From Opitutus sp. (GTDB taxonomy: Bacteria > Verrucomicrobiota > Verrucomicrobiia > Opitutales > Opitutaceae), in contig JACEUQ010000002.1 of NCBI GenBank assembly GCA_024998815.1, positions 820,501 through 884,500 of the forward strand: a stretch of 64,000 bases of DNA, in the 5' to 3' direction. The first letter of the stretch is position 1; each line of letters starts with the position of its first letter. This document shows positions 63,423 to 64,000 of this stretch, piece after piece. The position numbers and the translations under genes are program-made. Under the pieces are notes generated by a model. The model searched no databases, was not told where the DNA came from, and worked only from the letters and a program-made list of their open reading frames with translations.

Positions 63423-64000
63423 AAAACGTCCTTCCACAGTTTTCCATATAGCAGCACCTCGGGCTCCAGTTTCACTCCCTGGCTTTGTTCAACTCGGGCG
63501 CGAACACGACGGACCAGAGCAATCACATCCGCAGACGTGGCGTTGCCGCGATTAACAATAAAATTGGCATGCACCGTCGACACTTCTGCGTCCCCCACCC
63601 GCTCACCCTTGAGTCCGCTCACATCGATCAAACGCCCCGCAGAGTCGTTGGGCGGATTTTTGAAAATACAACCCGCGCTCGGCTCACGCGGCTGCGACTT
63701 CTGGCGCTTTTCCTTATAAGCATCGATCTGCTGGGCGATCGAGGCGGCCTCGGACTGCGAAGCCGGTTTGAGTAACGCGCCAAGGGCAACCGCTTCGTGC
63801 AACTCCGCGCAATGCCGGTAGTCCACGTGCATCTCGCTTTTTTTCAACGTGCGGAGCTCGCCGTCCAACGTCATGAGTTTCACTTCCTCGACCACGTCGA
63901 ACATCCAACCACCCATCGCCCCGGCGTTCATGCGCAGCGCCCCACCGAGATTACCGGGAATTCCCTCCAAAAACTCGAAGCCGACCAAACCGGCCTTGGC
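63419..64000 (-). CDS. murB: UDP-N-acetylenolpyruvoylglucosamine reductase MurB (partial)
   Basis: The C-terminal 193 codons of MurB, the FAD enzyme that reduces UDP-GlcNAc-enolpyruvate to UDP-MurNAc; the N-terminal part lies beyond the window end. Visible are GFEFLEGIPGNLGGALRMNA (FAD/substrate loop), EPSAGCIFKNPPNDSAGRLI with the catalytic Ser of S-A-G-C, GDAEVSTVHANFIVNRGNAT, and LEPEVLLYGKLW with the conserved Glu. The order and 4-bp overlap with ddl match dcw clusters. Confidence 0.94.
   Translation of the reverse strand, partial: AKAGLVGFEFLEGIPGNLGGALRMNAGAMGGWMFDVVEEVKLMTLDGELRTLKKSEMHVDYRHCAELHEAVALGALLKPASQSEAASIAQQIDAYKEKRQKSQPREPSAGCIFKNPPNDSAGRLIDVSGLKGERVGDAEVSTVHANFIVNRGNATSADVIALVRRVRARVEQSQGVKLEPEVLLYGKLWKDVL

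Overview
The window is a high-GC stretch of bacterial chromosome. A division and cell-wall cluster (murB-ddl-ftsQ-ftsA-ftsZ, minus strand, 58.9-64.0 kb) lies at the right edge. The other 58 kb is carbohydrate-catabolism and envelope genes heavily broken up by insertion sequences. The gene content (many AraC/LacI regulators, Gfo/Idh oxidoreductases, xylose-isomerase-like TIM barrels, FAD-dependent oxidoreductases, beta-helix proteins, SurA-like and LytTR proteins) best fits a Verrucomicrobiota member, perhaps Opitutales. That placement is an inference; no rRNA or other marker in the window settles it.

Layout. 0-3.4 kb: IS debris (IS630 copy 1, IS66 tnpA, truncated IS21) abutting the tail of a sugar-isomerase gene. 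3.4-10.5 kb: an AraC regulator divergent from a likely operon of an uncharacterised 673-aa toroid-like protein, an FAD oxidoreductase and a GH36 alpha-galactosidase. 10.5-12.5 kb: a DruA-domain/ISAs1-type transposase, probably split by a -1 frameshift, next to an AraC remnant. 12.6-17.3 kb: a TIM-barrel isomerase plus Gfo/Idh oxidoreductase pair with a divergent AraC regulator, and a broken beta-helix gene. 17.3-23.2 kb: mobile-element cluster (IS4-like with 11-bp target duplication, RAYT between perfect inverted repeats, truncated IS110 with a candidate bridge-RNA hairpin, IS5 fragment, a 527-aa transposase). 23.3-39.2 kb: two LacI-type regulators, an MFS transporter cut by an IS, a paralogue of the 673-aa protein, a GH38-like protein with fibronectin domains, an esterase, a second MFS transporter, decayed ROK kinases and a SIS isomerase. 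39.2-43.4 kb: a truncated FAD oxidoreductase against IS630 copy 2 and IS1182. 43.4-51.7 kb: a SurA-like chaperone and a seven-gene minus-strand unit (beta-barrel protein, FtsX-type permease, ABC ATPase, HlyD lipoprotein, TolC-like protein, LytS-type kinase, LytTR regulator). 52-58.4 kb: a tRNA 3'-end remnant, a WYL regulator cut by a four-gene IS21, and a second copy of the 1807-bp IS. 58.9-64 kb: the dcw genes.

Together, the catabolic genes suggest uptake of oligosaccharides by MFS carriers, hydrolysis by GH36/GH38-type and possibly novel hydrolases, and redox/isomerase processing of the sugars, each module with its own AraC or LacI regulator. The region is decaying: at least ten genes are truncated, frameshifted or interrupted, while the dcw cluster looks intact apart from an unusual residue in the FtsZ T7 loop.
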